Positions 7,872 through 16,986 of a stretch of 39,341 bases of DNA are shown here, in pieces (within the stretch, counting starts at the first letter, position 1; the number at the start of each line of letters is the position of its first letter). The stretch spans positions 1 through 39,341 of the forward strand of contig JANWIF010000025.1 of the NCBI GenBank assembly GCA_025450035.1, in the 5' to 3' direction. The notes beneath the pieces are model-generated. The model worked only from the letters and a program-made list of their open reading frames with translations, had not been told where the DNA came from and ran no database searches. A program made the position numbers and the translations under genes. The DNA comes from Gemmatimonadaceae bacterium. GTDB taxonomy: Bacteria > Gemmatimonadota > Gemmatimonadetes > Gemmatimonadales > Gemmatimonadaceae.

Positions 7872-9698
7872 TCACAAGCACCCCGGATTGCAGGCCTTCA
7901 TCTCCATAGTGTACACCCCGAGGTTCTGCGGACCCGGCAGGCTCTTCTTGGTCGTGACGTCGAGCACCATCGACTTGCCCTTCGTTTCCACCTCGTAGTC
8001 CCCTTTGATGAGATGATCGAGGATGAAGTGCGCGTTCATGTACGGCAGCGTGAAGTGCCCCATCACCGGCAGCATGAGCGTCGACGGCGCGATCACGACG
8101 TAAAACGTGTGGGCCCTGGTGTACGTGTCGTTGAAATCGGTCCGCGCCGCACCCAGCACCAGCGTGATCTTTCCCCCGGCATACTGACCGGTGACCGGCA
8201 CGTAGAACGACGTGGGAGACGTAAGCGCGTTTACCAAGCCCCCCTCGGCGTTGTCCGTCGCCGCCGGCGCCACATCCTTGTGACCGTAGTAGCCGCCCTT
8301 GATCATCGCGCCGTACAGGTCAGTACTGAACACGTTTTCGTAATACGTGAAGTGCGTCGCGCCGCCTTCGAATTGGCCGCTCAGCGCGACGGCACTGCCC
8401 GAGGCTCCTTTCGGGTAGCGGAGGGTCAGTTTACCCTTGATGGCAGTGGAGAAATTCCACCACTCGACCGGATCGTGTCCGGCGACGGGCTTGCTATAAA
8501 AGTGCGCGAGCATGGTCGCGGTGAATTCGCCCTCGAACTTCTCGCAGTACTTCGCGAACAGTTGCTCGTTGGCGTAGGCGATCACGTCGCCGGCTAACGC
8601 GGTCACCTTGTCGAAGACCCCGAGCGGACCCTCGGCGCCGTCGACGACCTTGGGCACGAACTTCTTCGTCTCGGCGACGGCGAACTTGTACCCGGGCGTG
8701 GACCGCACCGACTCGGGAATGCGGTCGACTAACTTCTCGGCAATCTCCGTCTCCGATCCCATCTCCAACTCGTTCTCGGCTAACGACTCGTTGGGCTTGC
8801 CCGCGGCCTTGGGCAGGCCCGTGGTCAGCTTGCCCAGGGCATCGGCCCCCGGACCCGCCGCGTCCGGCAATTCCGACTTGGCCATGCTCGTCGCGAACCC
8901 AACGGCGAAGTCGAACGGCTTCTTGGCGATTTCCATCATTTCGGGTACCGCCTTCAACGCCTGCGTCGCATGGTCGATCGCGTCGCACGTCTTCGCGCCC
9001 TGCTGACTCTGCGCGACCTGCTTGGCGTACAGCTCCTTGGCCGCCTTCGCCTCTTGGTCTAACTGTGCGAGATGCTCGAACATCGCCTGCAGCGCGGGCT
9101 CGGTCTCGGCGTCCCGCGACACCAGGTCCTTGAACGGTTGCAGCGTCTTGGTCAATTGCGGCGCCTGGGCCGGTAATTGTTTGACGGCCGCATCGAGTTT
9201 GTCGAGCTTGGCCTCCATGTCGGTCTTCGCCGGCGAGTCGGGCACGTTGTCCACCTGCTGCTTTACCGCCGCCACGAGCTCGGTCGACTCCTCGAGGAAC
9301 GCCTTGTTGTCAGCCACCTCGTCATCGATGTCGATCAGATACGTCTTGACGGTGAACTCAGCGTGCGCCGCGGCGCCTTTGCCGCCTGATTGAGCGCTCA
9401 CCTTGTAGGTCCCCGTCCCTTGCGTGCGCCCGAAAATCACCGAGTAGTGACCGGTCTTGTCCGGCGTGGCGCTCAGGGCGGACGCGGCGCCGCCCGGCGG
9501 GGTGACGGTCACCAGCACCTGCACGCCCGGTTGGGGGTAGGCGAGTCCTGACAGCGTGATCGCCCCGTTAGGCGGAGTCTCGGCCGGCGACACGGTCAGC
9601 GTCAGTGCCGGATCGTTCGCGTCGGGCGCCGGTGCCTGCGCCATCACCGGCCGGGTGAGCAGGCACGCCAACAACAGGGCGACACGTCCCGCGCTCAT
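7872..9698 (-). CDS. Large secreted Ig-like/coiled-coil protein, function unknown
   Basis: The gene encodes 608 residues from the ATG at 9698, which starts a clear signal peptide (MSAGRVALLLACLL, cleavage near AQA at about 22-24). A GGTGAAG-type binding site precedes it. A longer frame to 9857 is Gly/Pro/Arg-rich and rejected. Residues about 33-118 look like a bacterial Ig-like domain (TLSGLAYPQPGVQVLVTV ... GTYKVSAQSG). About 125-270 is a charged, heptad-rich helical region (LDKLDAAVKQLPAQ, FEHLAQLDQEAKAAKELYAK), and about 430-608 is beta-rich and aromatic. A single Cys pair (CNPGC) lies at the C terminus. No enzyme motif is seen. It probably acts in the periplasm or on the surface. It lies divergent from the broken lipoprotein gene across a 376-nt gap. 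Confidence 0.85.
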   Translation of the reverse strand: MSAGRVALLLACLLTRPVMAQAPAPDANDPALTLTVSPAETPPNGAITLSGLAYPQPGVQVLVTVTPPGGAASALSATPDKTGHYSVIFGRTQGTGTYKVSAQSGGKGAAAHAEFTVKTYLIDIDDEVADNKAFLEESTELVAAVKQQVDNVPDSPAKTDMEAKLDKLDAAVKQLPAQAPQLTKTLQPFKDLVSRDAETEPALQAMFEHLAQLDQEAKAAKELYAKQVAQSQQGAKTCDAIDHATQALKAVPEMMEIAKKPFDFAVGFATSMAKSELPDAAGPGADALGKLTTGLPKAAGKPNESLAENELEMGSETEIAEKLVDRIPESVRSTPGYKFAVAETKKFVPKVVDGAEGPLGVFDKVTALAGDVIAYANEQLFAKYCEKFEGEFTATMLAHFYSKPVAGHDPVEWWNFSTAIKGKLTLRYPKGASGSAVALSGQFEGGATHFTYYENVFSTDLYGAMIKGGYYGHKDVAPAATDNAEGGLVNALTSPTSFYVPVTGQYAGGKITLVLGAARTDFNDTYTRAHTFYVVIAPSTLMLPVMGHFTLPYMNAHFILDHLIKGDYEVETKGKSMVLDVTTKKSLPGPQNLGVYTMEMKACNPGCL

Positions 9699-10008
9699 GG
9701 CTTCACCAAACGGGTCGGCGTGATCTGCGTGGGCGTGGCCGGGCCGGCGCTCCCCGGCAAGGAGCGAGAGACGGGCATCTGAACCCCCTGATGGGTGACT
9801 GATCTGGATGTCCCCGGGCGGCCCTCGACGGACCGGCCCCGGGGCGCAGCCATTCATTTCACCGGCAGTCTGGCAGGCGATGGTTATCCAGCCGCTACGG
9901 GAGGCGTTACGGCGCAGTTATCTGGCCGAAAAACGGCGAGTTGTCGGGATCAATGGTAATCACCGGGCCGCCGCGCGATCCCGTCGTCACGCGCCAATTG
10001 ACGGCTTA

Positions 10009-10039
10009 GTGACGGCCCCGTCACGCGCCATCCTATACT
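10009..10039 (+). promoter_or_regulatory. Palindrome plus -10 element before the lipoprotein gene
   Basis: GTGACGG-CC-CCGTCAC (10009-10024) is a perfect 7-bp inverted repeat lying just upstream of a TATACT -10 box (10034-10039), where a -35 box would be expected. The rest of the 9699-10074 divergent gap shows no gene. The arrangement suggests a regulated promoter, but the binding protein is unknown. Confidence 0.4.
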
Positions 10040-10074
10040 ACCGCGTCACCCCACCAGAACGCGGAGCGTGTGCA

Positions 10075-10627
10075 ATGCACCGGAGTCGTGTCACGATAGG
10101 CAGCGCCCTCATCGGGCGCTCTTGCGCTGGTACTCTCGGCCTGCGGCAGCAGCAACGGAACGGGTCCGACGTCGGCACTGCCGCCGGACTCGGTCCAACA
10201 GCAGGTCGCGCAAACGATCGCCGTCTCCATCCAGGGCCAGGTGGGATTGTTCACCCAACTCGGTGCGGGCGCGTTCATCACGCCGTTCATCGCCTCGCTC
10301 GACGTCGCGCCGAGTGGCGGACTGACCGGGCTCGATCATCGAACCACCCGCTCCGACGGGTACGTCGGACGCCCGGTAGCGAACTTCGGCCCCAATTGCC
10401 CAACGGTCACCCCGCCGTCAGCCACCGACCAGGATCACGACAACGTTCCGGACAGCGTCACCTTCACGTACACCTCCGGCAATTGCACGGACACCAATGA
10501 CGGCGCGACGGTCACCGGAACCATTGCCCTCACCGATCCAACCGCGACCACGGCTGACCTCGATTTCGACGCGGTGGTCAACGGCATCGTGGGCCCAGGC
10601 CGAGGAGCACCGCGAATATTGATGTGA
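10075..10627 (+). pseudogene. Lipoprotein gene, frameshifted in the signal peptide and truncated at the 3' end
   Basis: The ATG at 10075 opens a basic N terminus (MHRSRVTIGSALIG). The lipobox and the rest of the protein lie one frame over: from about 10118 the other frame reads GALALVLSACGSSNGTGP, a perfect lipoprotein signal with Cys+1. Adding one base in the GGG at 10114-10116 would join them. That frame has a stop at 10097-10099 and no start of its own. The mature part is about 160 residues and has a DQDHDNVPDSVTFTYTSG Asp-rich segment and a Thr-rich TVTGTIALTDPT segment. It ends abruptly at GPGRGAPRILM, where a minus-strand signal-peptide stub begins, so the natural C terminus seems lost. 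The frameshift could be real or a base-calling error in a G run. Confidence 0.65.
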
Positions 10628-10634
10628 ATTGCAT
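10593..10634 (-). pseudogene. Signal-peptide stub of a lost gene
   Basis: On the minus strand an ATG at 10634 follows a good ribosome binding site (GAGAGGAG, about 7 nt away). It encodes MQFTSIFAVLLGLG, a typical secretion signal, then runs out of sense and stops at 10578-10580. The break coincides with the abrupt end of the convergent lipoprotein gene, which suggests a rearrangement junction near 10590. Confidence 0.45.
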
Positions 10635-10867
10635 GTGAGGGCTCCTCTCGGGCTGTTGTTCCAACGCGCCGCGCGTCGATGAATCGTTTGGACACGATCC
10701 CGTGCGGTCGTTACCCGAGCGTTAGGCGACGCGTTACCGGAAAGCAGTTGCGCGGGTGGCAGCCAGACCCGTGCTCGGCGCAGTGAGCATACCCAACACG
10801 TATGTCTAACATTGGCACCGTCTGGCGTGCGGACCACAGAATTGCTCGCGACATGACGCCTCGTTCG

Positions 10868-13588
10868 CTATTCGTCCCGGATTGCGATCACCGGATCGAC
10901 CCGCGACGCCCGCTGCGCCGGCACGAGCGCAGCGATCGCCGCGACCAGTCCCAGCGTCAGCGCCACCGCCGCGAACGTCGCCGGGTCGTTAGGCCCGACC
11001 TCGTAGAGCATGGAGCGCACCAACCGCGCTAATCCGAGCGCCGCGGCGAGCCCGATCCCCACGCCGGCACACACCATCGGGGCCGTTTCTCGCGCCACGA
11101 GCCGCCACAGGTCCGAGGGCCGCGCGCCGAGGGCGAGGCGGATGCCCATCTCGCGCGAGCGCTGCGCGATCGCGTAGGAGAGGACGCCGAACACCCCGAC
11201 CGCCGCGAGCAGCAGCGCAAGGCTTGCGAACGTCCCGAGCAGGATCGCGACCAGTCGATCGCCGGCCATCGAACGCGCCATTGCCTCATCCATGGTCGTG
11301 ACGTTAGCAAGGGCAATGTTGGCATCCAGCCCGTGCAGTTCCCGCCTTACGATCGGGAGCGCGTCGAGCGCGCTGCCGCGCGCGCGAACAGTCACGATTC
11401 CCTGATGCCACGCGTTGTTCTGCGCGTACGGCACCCACACCAACGCGCGACTCGAGTCCGCCGCGCTGTAATACTTCACGTCGTGCACGACGCCGATGAT
11501 CTCGCGTTCCACCCGCTCGTCCCGCGATGACATCGCGCGTTTGCCGATGGGACTCTCGGCGCCGAACATTTTCCTGGCGAACGTCTCGTCGACGATCATC
11601 ACCGGCGGGCTCGCCGAGTCGTCCGTTTCGCCGAAATCACGGCCGCGGAGGATCTGCGCCCTGAGCGCCGCAAAGTAGCCGGACGTCGCGACGTTCCAGT
11701 TAACGGGCACCTCGTTGGCCGGTGACGGCTCGCGCCCCTCGGCAACCATCATCCGTCCAAGATAGAATCCGCCGCCGCCTAACGGGCTGGCGCTCGAGAT
11801 GCCGGCCGCGTCGATACCCGGGGCGGCAGCCAGCCGGTCGCGAAGCTGGGACATGAACGCGATCACCTTCGCCTTGCTATCGTACCGGATGCCGGGCAAG
11901 GAGATCGATGCGGTGAGAACGTTGCGCCGGTCGAAGCCGGTATCCACTCGCCGTAAACGGGAGATGCTCTGGACGGCCAGTCCGGCGCCCGCGAGCAGCA
12001 CCACGGAGAGCGCCAATTCCACGGCCACGAGCGTGCGACGGGTGCGCGCGCCGGACCGCCCGACGCTGGTGCGCTCACCGGCCTCTCCCATGCCGACGTG
12101 ATCCCTGTTGCGCACTGCGTGCGCGGCCGGCGCGAGACCGAAGAGCAGCGACACGCCTAACGAAGCGCCCAGCGCGAATCCGAGTGTCGCGAGGTCGAGC
12201 GATGCCGTCTCGATGCGCGGCACGTCCTGCGGCGCCATGGCGACGATGGCCTTGACCATCCAGATCGCTAGCACCACGCCCAGCGCGCCGCCCGCGAGGC
12301 CGAGGACGCCGCTCTCGATGAGGCTCTGCCGCACCAGGCGCCAGCGACTCGCGCCGAGCGCGACCCGCACCGCTAGCTCGCGCCGGCGCGCTGCCGCGCG
12401 CGCGAGCTGCAAGTTCGCCACGTTCACGCAGCCGATGAGCAGCAGCAGCCCGACCGCGCCGAGCAGGATCCAGAGCGCGCGTGGCGTGGTCGGGCCGAGC
12501 ATCCACTGGAGCACCGGCGTGGGCACGGTGGTGACGTTGGCGCGGATGTCGGGATGCCCGGCGGCCACGCGCCTGGCGAGCGTTGCCATCGCGGCGCGCG
12601 TGCTCTCGAGCGTTGCGCCCGGGGCGAGCCGCGCGATCGCTTCGAAGATGAAGTTGTCGCGCCGCTGGAGATCCGGATCCAGCTCGCTCGTGACGCGCAG
12701 CGGCACCCACAGGTCGGCGTCGATCGGCCAGCGCGCGCCCGGCGGGAACACGCCCACGATGGTTCGCTTGACGGCATTGATCTCGACCCTCTGCCCAACG
12801 ATGTCGGGCCGCGCGCCGAACTGGGCGCGCCACAGCCGGTCCGAGATGACGACCGCGTATCCCGAGCCCTCGGGATAATCGAACGGCTGGAGCAGCCGCC
12901 CTTTCGCTGGCGTCACCCCCAGCGCGTCGAAGAACTGCGGACTAACGGCGGCACCTTGCACGCGTACCGGCTCGGCGGGACCGGTCAAGTCCACCTGGGT
13001 CGGCTGATAAACCGCGACCCGCGAGAACACGTGCTGGTCGCGCCAGTCCATGAAGTCCGCGTAGGTGATGGACCACCCCCCGCCCGTGGTCGTCATGCGC
13101 GATTCGGGCACGACGATCCGGTTGGGCGCCGGGAAGGGCAGCGGCGCGAGAAGCACGGATCGGACGACGCTGAAGATGGCCGTCGTCGAGCCGATGCCGA
13201 GCGCGAGCGTCACGACTGCCGCACCGCTGAACGCTACGCTGCGCCGGAGCGAGCGGACCGCTTGCGCCATCTCCTGCATGATGATCGACATCTGGTCCTC
13301 CGCGGAAACTCGCGGTGGTGGAGGTGAACCGGCGACGCTCGGCGCTCGACGGTCGGCTAGCACGTGTACCCACTCGATCGCCGCGCAGGCAACCAGATCG
13401 CTTACGGTTCGGCGCCAGAGGCGAAGGCGCGGTTCTCCGGTGCGCATCGCATCGGCCCATCGGTCGCGGTGAAACGACGCGATCGACTCGCCGTAGCGCT
13501 CACGGAACGCGCGCGGCAAGAGGCGTAGGAGCGCACGCCAGATGAGTGGCGCGCGCGGCCCATCGGGTCGCCGCCGCGAACGGATCAT
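10868..13588 (-). CDS. PadR-associated ADOP-type ABC permease
   Basis: The gene encodes 906 residues. About 85 N-terminal residues (LLRLLPRAFRERYGESIASF ...) form the extension typical of the PadR-linked subgroup. The duplicated MacB-PCD/FtsX permease follows: TM1 at about 118-140 (VVTLALGIGSTTAIFSVV), a periplasmic domain, an FtsX block (LLLLIGCVNVANLQLARAA), a second half starting RTLVAVELALSVVLLAGAGL, and the final GVFGVLSYAIAQRSREMG segment ending RASRVDPVIAIRDE. No ATPase is encoded nearby. Its ATG overlaps the TGA of the upstream PadR gene by 4 nt (ATGA at 13585-13588), so the two are translationally coupled and controlled by the promoter at 13986-14014. Substrate unknown. Confidence 0.95.
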   Translation of the reverse strand: MIRSRRRPDGPRAPLIWRALLRLLPRAFRERYGESIASFHRDRWADAMRTGEPRLRLWRRTVSDLVACAAIEWVHVLADRRAPSVAGSPPPPRVSAEDQMSIIMQEMAQAVRSLRRSVAFSGAAVVTLALGIGSTTAIFSVVRSVLLAPLPFPAPNRIVVPESRMTTTGGGWSITYADFMDWRDQHVFSRVAVYQPTQVDLTGPAEPVRVQGAAVSPQFFDALGVTPAKGRLLQPFDYPEGSGYAVVISDRLWRAQFGARPDIVGQRVEINAVKRTIVGVFPPGARWPIDADLWVPLRVTSELDPDLQRRDNFIFEAIARLAPGATLESTRAAMATLARRVAAGHPDIRANVTTVPTPVLQWMLGPTTPRALWILLGAVGLLLLIGCVNVANLQLARAAARRRELAVRVALGASRWRLVRQSLIESGVLGLAGGALGVVLAIWMVKAIVAMAPQDVPRIETASLDLATLGFALGASLGVSLLFGLAPAAHAVRNRDHVGMGEAGERTSVGRSGARTRRTLVAVELALSVVLLAGAGLAVQSISRLRRVDTGFDRRNVLTASISLPGIRYDSKAKVIAFMSQLRDRLAAAPGIDAAGISSASPLGGGGFYLGRMMVAEGREPSPANEVPVNWNVATSGYFAALRAQILRGRDFGETDDSASPPVMIVDETFARKMFGAESPIGKRAMSSRDERVEREIIGVVHDVKYYSAADSSRALVWVPYAQNNAWHQGIVTVRARGSALDALPIVRRELHGLDANIALANVTTMDEAMARSMAGDRLVAILLGTFASLALLLAAVGVFGVLSYAIAQRSREMGIRLALGARPSDLWRLVARETAPMVCAGVGIGLAAALGLARLVRSMLYEVGPNDPATFAAVALTLGLVAAIAALVPAQRASRVDPVIAIRDE

Positions 13589-13959
13589 GCCCGACCCGGC
13601 GCGATGATGCGCCGCGCCTCTGCCAGCCGCACGAGCGCGCGCAGCCGAAGCATCTCCGCCGCCAGCACCCGGCGACCGAACGGGGTGAGCCTATGGTAGA
13701 TGCGGCGCTCGTCGTCACCGGAGGCGCGGTGCAGAGGTGCCGGCTCGATGAGGCTTTTTGACTCGAGCCGACGGATGTGGCGATAGAGGTTGCCTGCCTC
13801 GAGTTCGATCTGGCCTTGGCTGTGTTCGAGGATGTCCTGTCGGATGCCGTAGCCGTGGCGATCGGCGGCGGCGAGCATCGTGAGGATCAGGGTTTCGATC
13901 GACTTGAGCGGGAGCATCGCCTCGGGCTGGGGCGAGGCGGACCTGGGAGCGGGCGCCAT
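13585..13959 (-). CDS. PadR-family transcriptional regulator
   Basis: The gene encodes 124 residues. The winged-helix PadR core begins near residue 18 (SIETLILTMLAAADRHGYGIRQDI), with the recognition-region signature LEAGNLYRHIRRLESKSLIE at about 54-73 and the wing (DDERRIYHRLTPFGRRVL) at about 82-99. An AAGGAC-type binding site 6 nt before the ATG at 13959 supports this start. ATG 13917 is an alternative. PadR proteins of this group usually repress their own operon with the downstream ADOP permease, and a palindrome covering the -10 box (13970-13994) fits that. The ligand is unknown. Confidence 0.93.
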   Translation of the reverse strand: MAPAPRSASPQPEAMLPLKSIETLILTMLAAADRHGYGIRQDILEHSQGQIELEAGNLYRHIRRLESKSLIEPAPLHRASGDDERRIYHRLTPFGRRVLAAEMLRLRALVRLAEARRIIAPGRA

Positions 13960-13969
13960 CGGAAGTCCT

Positions 13970-14014
13970 TGCTATAGGCAAAGTGACTATAGCAGTTCGG
14001 CACTCAGATGGCAA
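13970..14014 (-). promoter_or_regulatory. PadR operon promoter with overlapping palindromic operator
   Basis: On the minus strand TTGCCA (14014-14009), a 17-nt spacer and TATAGT (13991-13986) form a good sigma70-type promoter 27 nt upstream of the PadR start. A perfect inverted repeat, TGCTATAG (13970-13977) with CTATAGCA (13987-13994) and a 9-nt spacer, overlaps the -10 box and the start region. This is the expected place for a repressor site, and PadR autoregulation is the simplest reading. Confidence 0.7.
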
Positions 14015-14299
14015 TGAGGCTGTAATACAACATCTCCTCCTGACTCGAGCTCGCAATCATCTGCCTAACGCTGCTTGAGCGGGTAAACATCTGGGATTCA
14101 TCGTGAGACGCGTCTTGCAGCGTCGCCCTGGCTACTGAACCCCCTCAACGCTTTACCCCCCTTGTGCGATAAGCATCAGGACGGGAGGACTTCGGCCTCG
14201 CGTGGGTCACACGGCTATCACCCACCGCCGCGACCGCCGTTCGCCTTCGTCTGTCCCAACTCGAGCACTATCCTGCACCGGTACCATGGAGGCCCAGTC

Positions 14300-15892
14300 A
14301 TGCGCATGCGCTTGTTGTTGCTCGGAACAGCCGTCTCGTTCCTTGCCGTCGGACCTGCCGCCGCCGCCGCCGCCGCCCAGCGCCCAGTAGTTCCCGGCGG
14401 CCGCCCAGGCGCCCCGGGCGCCGCACGTGGTGACAGCGGAGGCGCAGACTCCGTAGGCGTCCCGCCGATCGAGAAAGTCTCGACCACGCAGCACACGATC
14501 ACCATCGACGGTAAGGCGGTCGCCTTTACGGCGCGCGCCGGCACCATGGTGCTGCGCGATGACGCCGGAAAGCCCAAGGCCACCGTGTTCTACATCTCGT
14601 ACACGCGCGACCAGGAAGATGCGGCCACGCGCCCGGTGACGTTCTTCTTCAACGGCGGCCCAGGCTCGGCGTCCCTCTGGCTCGACATGGGCATCATGAG
14701 CCCCAAGCATCCGGACATGGGGCCGGCGGGCGCTCAACCGGCTCCTCCGTACAACCTGGTCGACAACCCCAACACGCCGCTCGACGTCACCGACCTGGTC
14801 CAGGTGGACGCGATGATGACGGGCTACTCCCGGCCCGGCCCGGGCGTCAAGGCGTCGGACTACACGGGTGCTACCAACGACATCAACATGTTCGGGCAGT
14901 TCATCCGCAACTATCTGGACAAGTACGACCGTTGGGCATCGCCGAAATACCTTTTTGGCGAGAGCTACGGCACCTTCCGTTCGGCGGGCCTGGCCTCCGA
15001 GCTGCAGTCCCGCGAGGGCATCGAACTCAATGGCATCATGCTGCTGGGCACGGTGCTCGACTTCCAGTACATCTCGCAGTCGCCCACGAACGACATCGGG
15101 TATGCGACCTTCCTCCCCACGTACACTGCGACGGCGTGGTATCACAAAAAGCTTCCCGCAGCGCTGCAGACCCAGACGCTCGAGCAAGTGGTGCAGCAGT
15201 CGCGCGACTACGCATTCGGCGACTACTTGACGGAACTGGCCAAGGGGAACACGCTCTCGGCGGCCGAACGGACCGCGGTGGCGCAGAAGCTGTCGCAGCT
15301 CACCGGCGTGTCGGAGCAGTTCGTGTTGAACACCAACCTCCGGATCGACGCCGGCACGTTCCGTACCGAGCTGCTGCGTGACCAACGCGAGACGTTAGGC
15401 CGCTACGACACGCGTCTGATCGGCATCAACGGCAACGCGGCGAACCAACGCGAGGACTACGACCCGTCCGACGTCGCACCCTCGGGCGCGTTCATGTCAG
15501 CGTTCATGCGCTACCTGCACACCGATCTCAAGTACACCTCCGATCTGCAGTACTACATGGGGGGCCACGCCGGCCGCTGGGAGTACGGCGACCGGGGGTA
15601 TCCGGACGAGGTCGAATCGCTGCGGCTGGCGATGGCGAAGGACCCGTACCTGCACGTCATGGTGGGCATGGGCTACTACGACACGGCGACGCCGTTCGCC
15701 AACGCCGAGTACACGTTCACGCATCTGGGGTTCGACCAGACGTATCGCGACCGGGTCGAGCTCAAGTATTACGAGAGCGGCCACATGGCCTACCTCAACC
15801 AGGCCTCGGCGAAGCAACTGAAGGCGGACATCGCGAAGTTCATCACGTCCACACAACGCGCGTCGCAGGTCACCGCGCAGGCAACACACTGA
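14300..15892 (+). CDS. Secreted S10-family serine carboxypeptidase
   Basis: The gene encodes 530 residues. GGAGG (14288-14292) sits 7 nt before the ATG at 14300, which begins a signal peptide with an Ala-rich end (MRMRLLLLGTAVSFLAVG). The S10 signatures are complete. The oxyanion-hole strand is NGGPGSASLW. The nucleophile is Ser222 in FGESYGT, the acid Asp461 in GYYDTATP, and the base His495 in ESGHMAYL. The family removes C-terminal residues from peptides at acidic to neutral pH, and bacterial forms are periplasmic or secreted. It is a single gene followed by a hairpin at 15902. With OPT, POT and APC carriers nearby, a role in peptide nutrition is plausible. Confidence 0.95.
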   Translation: MRMRLLLLGTAVSFLAVGPAAAAAAAQRPVVPGGRPGAPGAARGDSGGADSVGVPPIEKVSTTQHTITIDGKAVAFTARAGTMVLRDDAGKPKATVFYISYTRDQEDAATRPVTFFFNGGPGSASLWLDMGIMSPKHPDMGPAGAQPAPPYNLVDNPNTPLDVTDLVQVDAMMTGYSRPGPGVKASDYTGATNDINMFGQFIRNYLDKYDRWASPKYLFGESYGTFRSAGLASELQSREGIELNGIMLLGTVLDFQYISQSPTNDIGYATFLPTYTATAWYHKKLPAALQTQTLEQVVQQSRDYAFGDYLTELAKGNTLSAAERTAVAQKLSQLTGVSEQFVLNTNLRIDAGTFRTELLRDQRETLGRYDTRLIGINGNAANQREDYDPSDVAPSGAFMSAFMRYLHTDLKYTSDLQYYMGGHAGRWEYGDRGYPDEVESLRLAMAKDPYLHVMVGMGYYDTATPFANAEYTFTHLGFDQTYRDRVELKYYESGHMAYLNQASAKQLKADIAKFITSTQRASQVTAQATH

Positions 15893-15901
15893 AAGGTTCG
15901 G

Positions 15902-15931
15902 GGCCCGCGTCTCGGATTCGAGGCGCGGGCC
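15902..15931 (+). terminator. Stem-loop after the S10 gene
   Basis: GGCCCGCGTCTCG (15902-15914) pairs with CGAGGCGCGGGCC (15919-15931) through one G-U pair and a GATT tetraloop, 9 nt after the stop. No immediate T-run follows, so it is probably a weak or factor-assisted terminator. Confidence 0.6.
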
Positions 15932-15986
15932 GCGCAAGGTTCGTTTGAGCGATAGATTCCGGCATGCCGTCGGGAACGGACGATCT

Positions 15987-16232
15987 ATGAAGAAGGCGAC
16001 TAAGACGACAAAACCGCGCGTCCGCGAGGACATGCGGACCGAGTACAACTTCTCCGGCGGAGTGCGCGGCAAGTATGCGGCGCGTTTCGCGGCGGCTTCG
16101 GGGGTGAGCGGGCGTCAGCGAACCGTCGACCGAGAGGTCACCTGCGGCCGTCGACGGCTAACGCTGTATGCACCGGGCGTCCGGACCCTCGCTGACCGGG
16201 CCGGCAAGGAATCGGTCCTATTCGTCGGTTAG
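15987..16232 (+). CDS. Small GGVRGKY protein, C terminus probably altered
   Basis: The gene encodes 81 residues. The first half is Lys/Thr-rich and then reads RTEYNFSGGVRGKYAARFA. This is the hallmark of a common family of small antitoxin-like proteins that normally continue with 'GTNVVVLDPDVA' and end in a short helix. Here the sequence becomes Arg-rich directly after that point and no such continuation is found in the other frames, so the 3' part seems replaced or decayed. The stop codon lies inside a GTTAGGC motif, and the frame overlaps the convergent Uma2 gene by 15 nt. The function of the family is uncertain. Confidence 0.5.
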   Translation: MKKATKTTKPRVREDMRTEYNFSGGVRGKYAARFAAASGVSGRQRTVDREVTCGRRRLTLYAPGVRTLADRAGKESVLFVG

Positions 16233-16778
16233 GCGGGGGACGTCGCGGAACAGCGCCGCGATGTCTAGTTCGACCAGGCGACCGCCGTCTGGTGTGCGGT
16301 AGCGAAGCGTTCGTCGCACTCGTGCCGCCGTCTCATCGCCAGGATGCCACACCTCGATCACGTGCGCAGCCGGGTCGACGACCCAATACTCCAAAACGCC
16401 GACGGCGAGATACGCGCGGCGCTTGTGGTCGCGATCGTAGATGGCAGAGGAAGGGCTAACGATCTCGATGGCAAGGAGCCATTCATCGATGTCCGCCCAC
16501 GCCGTGCCAGGCTGGAAGTGACTCGGATACACCAGAACGTCCGGCACCAGTGACGTGGTGCGGCCGACCCGTACCTCACCAGGCGGAGAGATGTACGCGA
16601 CGCGCTCCGGAATAGCCGACCGCAGGATCGAGATCAGGCGTCCGGCTACCACGCCATGTGCGCTGCCCGGCGCCGGCGTCACGAGCAGGACGCCGTCCAC
16701 CAGTTCGTACCGCACGCCCGGTTGCGCCGGAAGCGCGTCGAGCATATCGACCGTGTAGCGCGGGAACGTGGAGACCAT
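16218..16778 (-). CDS. Uma2-family (DUF820) PD-(D/E)XK-fold protein
   Basis: The gene encodes 186 residues. The ATG at 16778 gives the usual N terminus (YTVDMLDALP). The upstream extension to 16988 is Pro/Gly/Ser-rich and is not counted. The conserved nuclease-fold residues are present: Glu25 (YELVDG), Asp80 (VPDVLV), Glu105 in AIEIVSPSS, and Lys119/Arg120 in YDRDHKRRAYLAVGVLEYW. Uma2 proteins are abundant in cyanobacteria and Gemmatimonadota. They are classed as putative endonucleases, but their function is largely unproven. No clear ribosome binding site precedes the start, so translation may be leaderless. It converges with the small gene at 15987. Confidence 0.88.
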   Translation of the reverse strand: MVSTFPRYTVDMLDALPAQPGVRYELVDGVLLVTPAPGSAHGVVAGRLISILRSAIPERVAYISPPGEVRVGRTTSLVPDVLVYPSHFQPGTAWADIDEWLLAIEIVSPSSAIYDRDHKRRAYLAVGVLEYWVVDPAAHVIEVWHPGDETAARVRRTLRYRTPDGGRLVELDIAALFRDVPRLTDE

Positions 16779-16986
16779 AAACACAGCGTATGCTCGGCGA
16801 AGGAGTGGACGCAAGTGGGCACACGTGAGTATTCCCCCCGACGGCGAGCCTTCCACCATCCCGGTATTGCACCAGGAAGCCTGGGATTGCCCCGGGGGGC
16901 TTGGCGAACGGCCCACAGGGGGCTCTCTTTCGGATGGAACGCAGTCCTTACCGGGACCCCCCGACACCCTCCGACCGGACCTCACC

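Noticed and set aside
9808-10500. 230-residue + strand frame
   Set aside because: It is Arg/His/Pro-rich over the lipoprotein region, where another frame holds a clear mature lipoprotein. Only its 10075 start segment is used.
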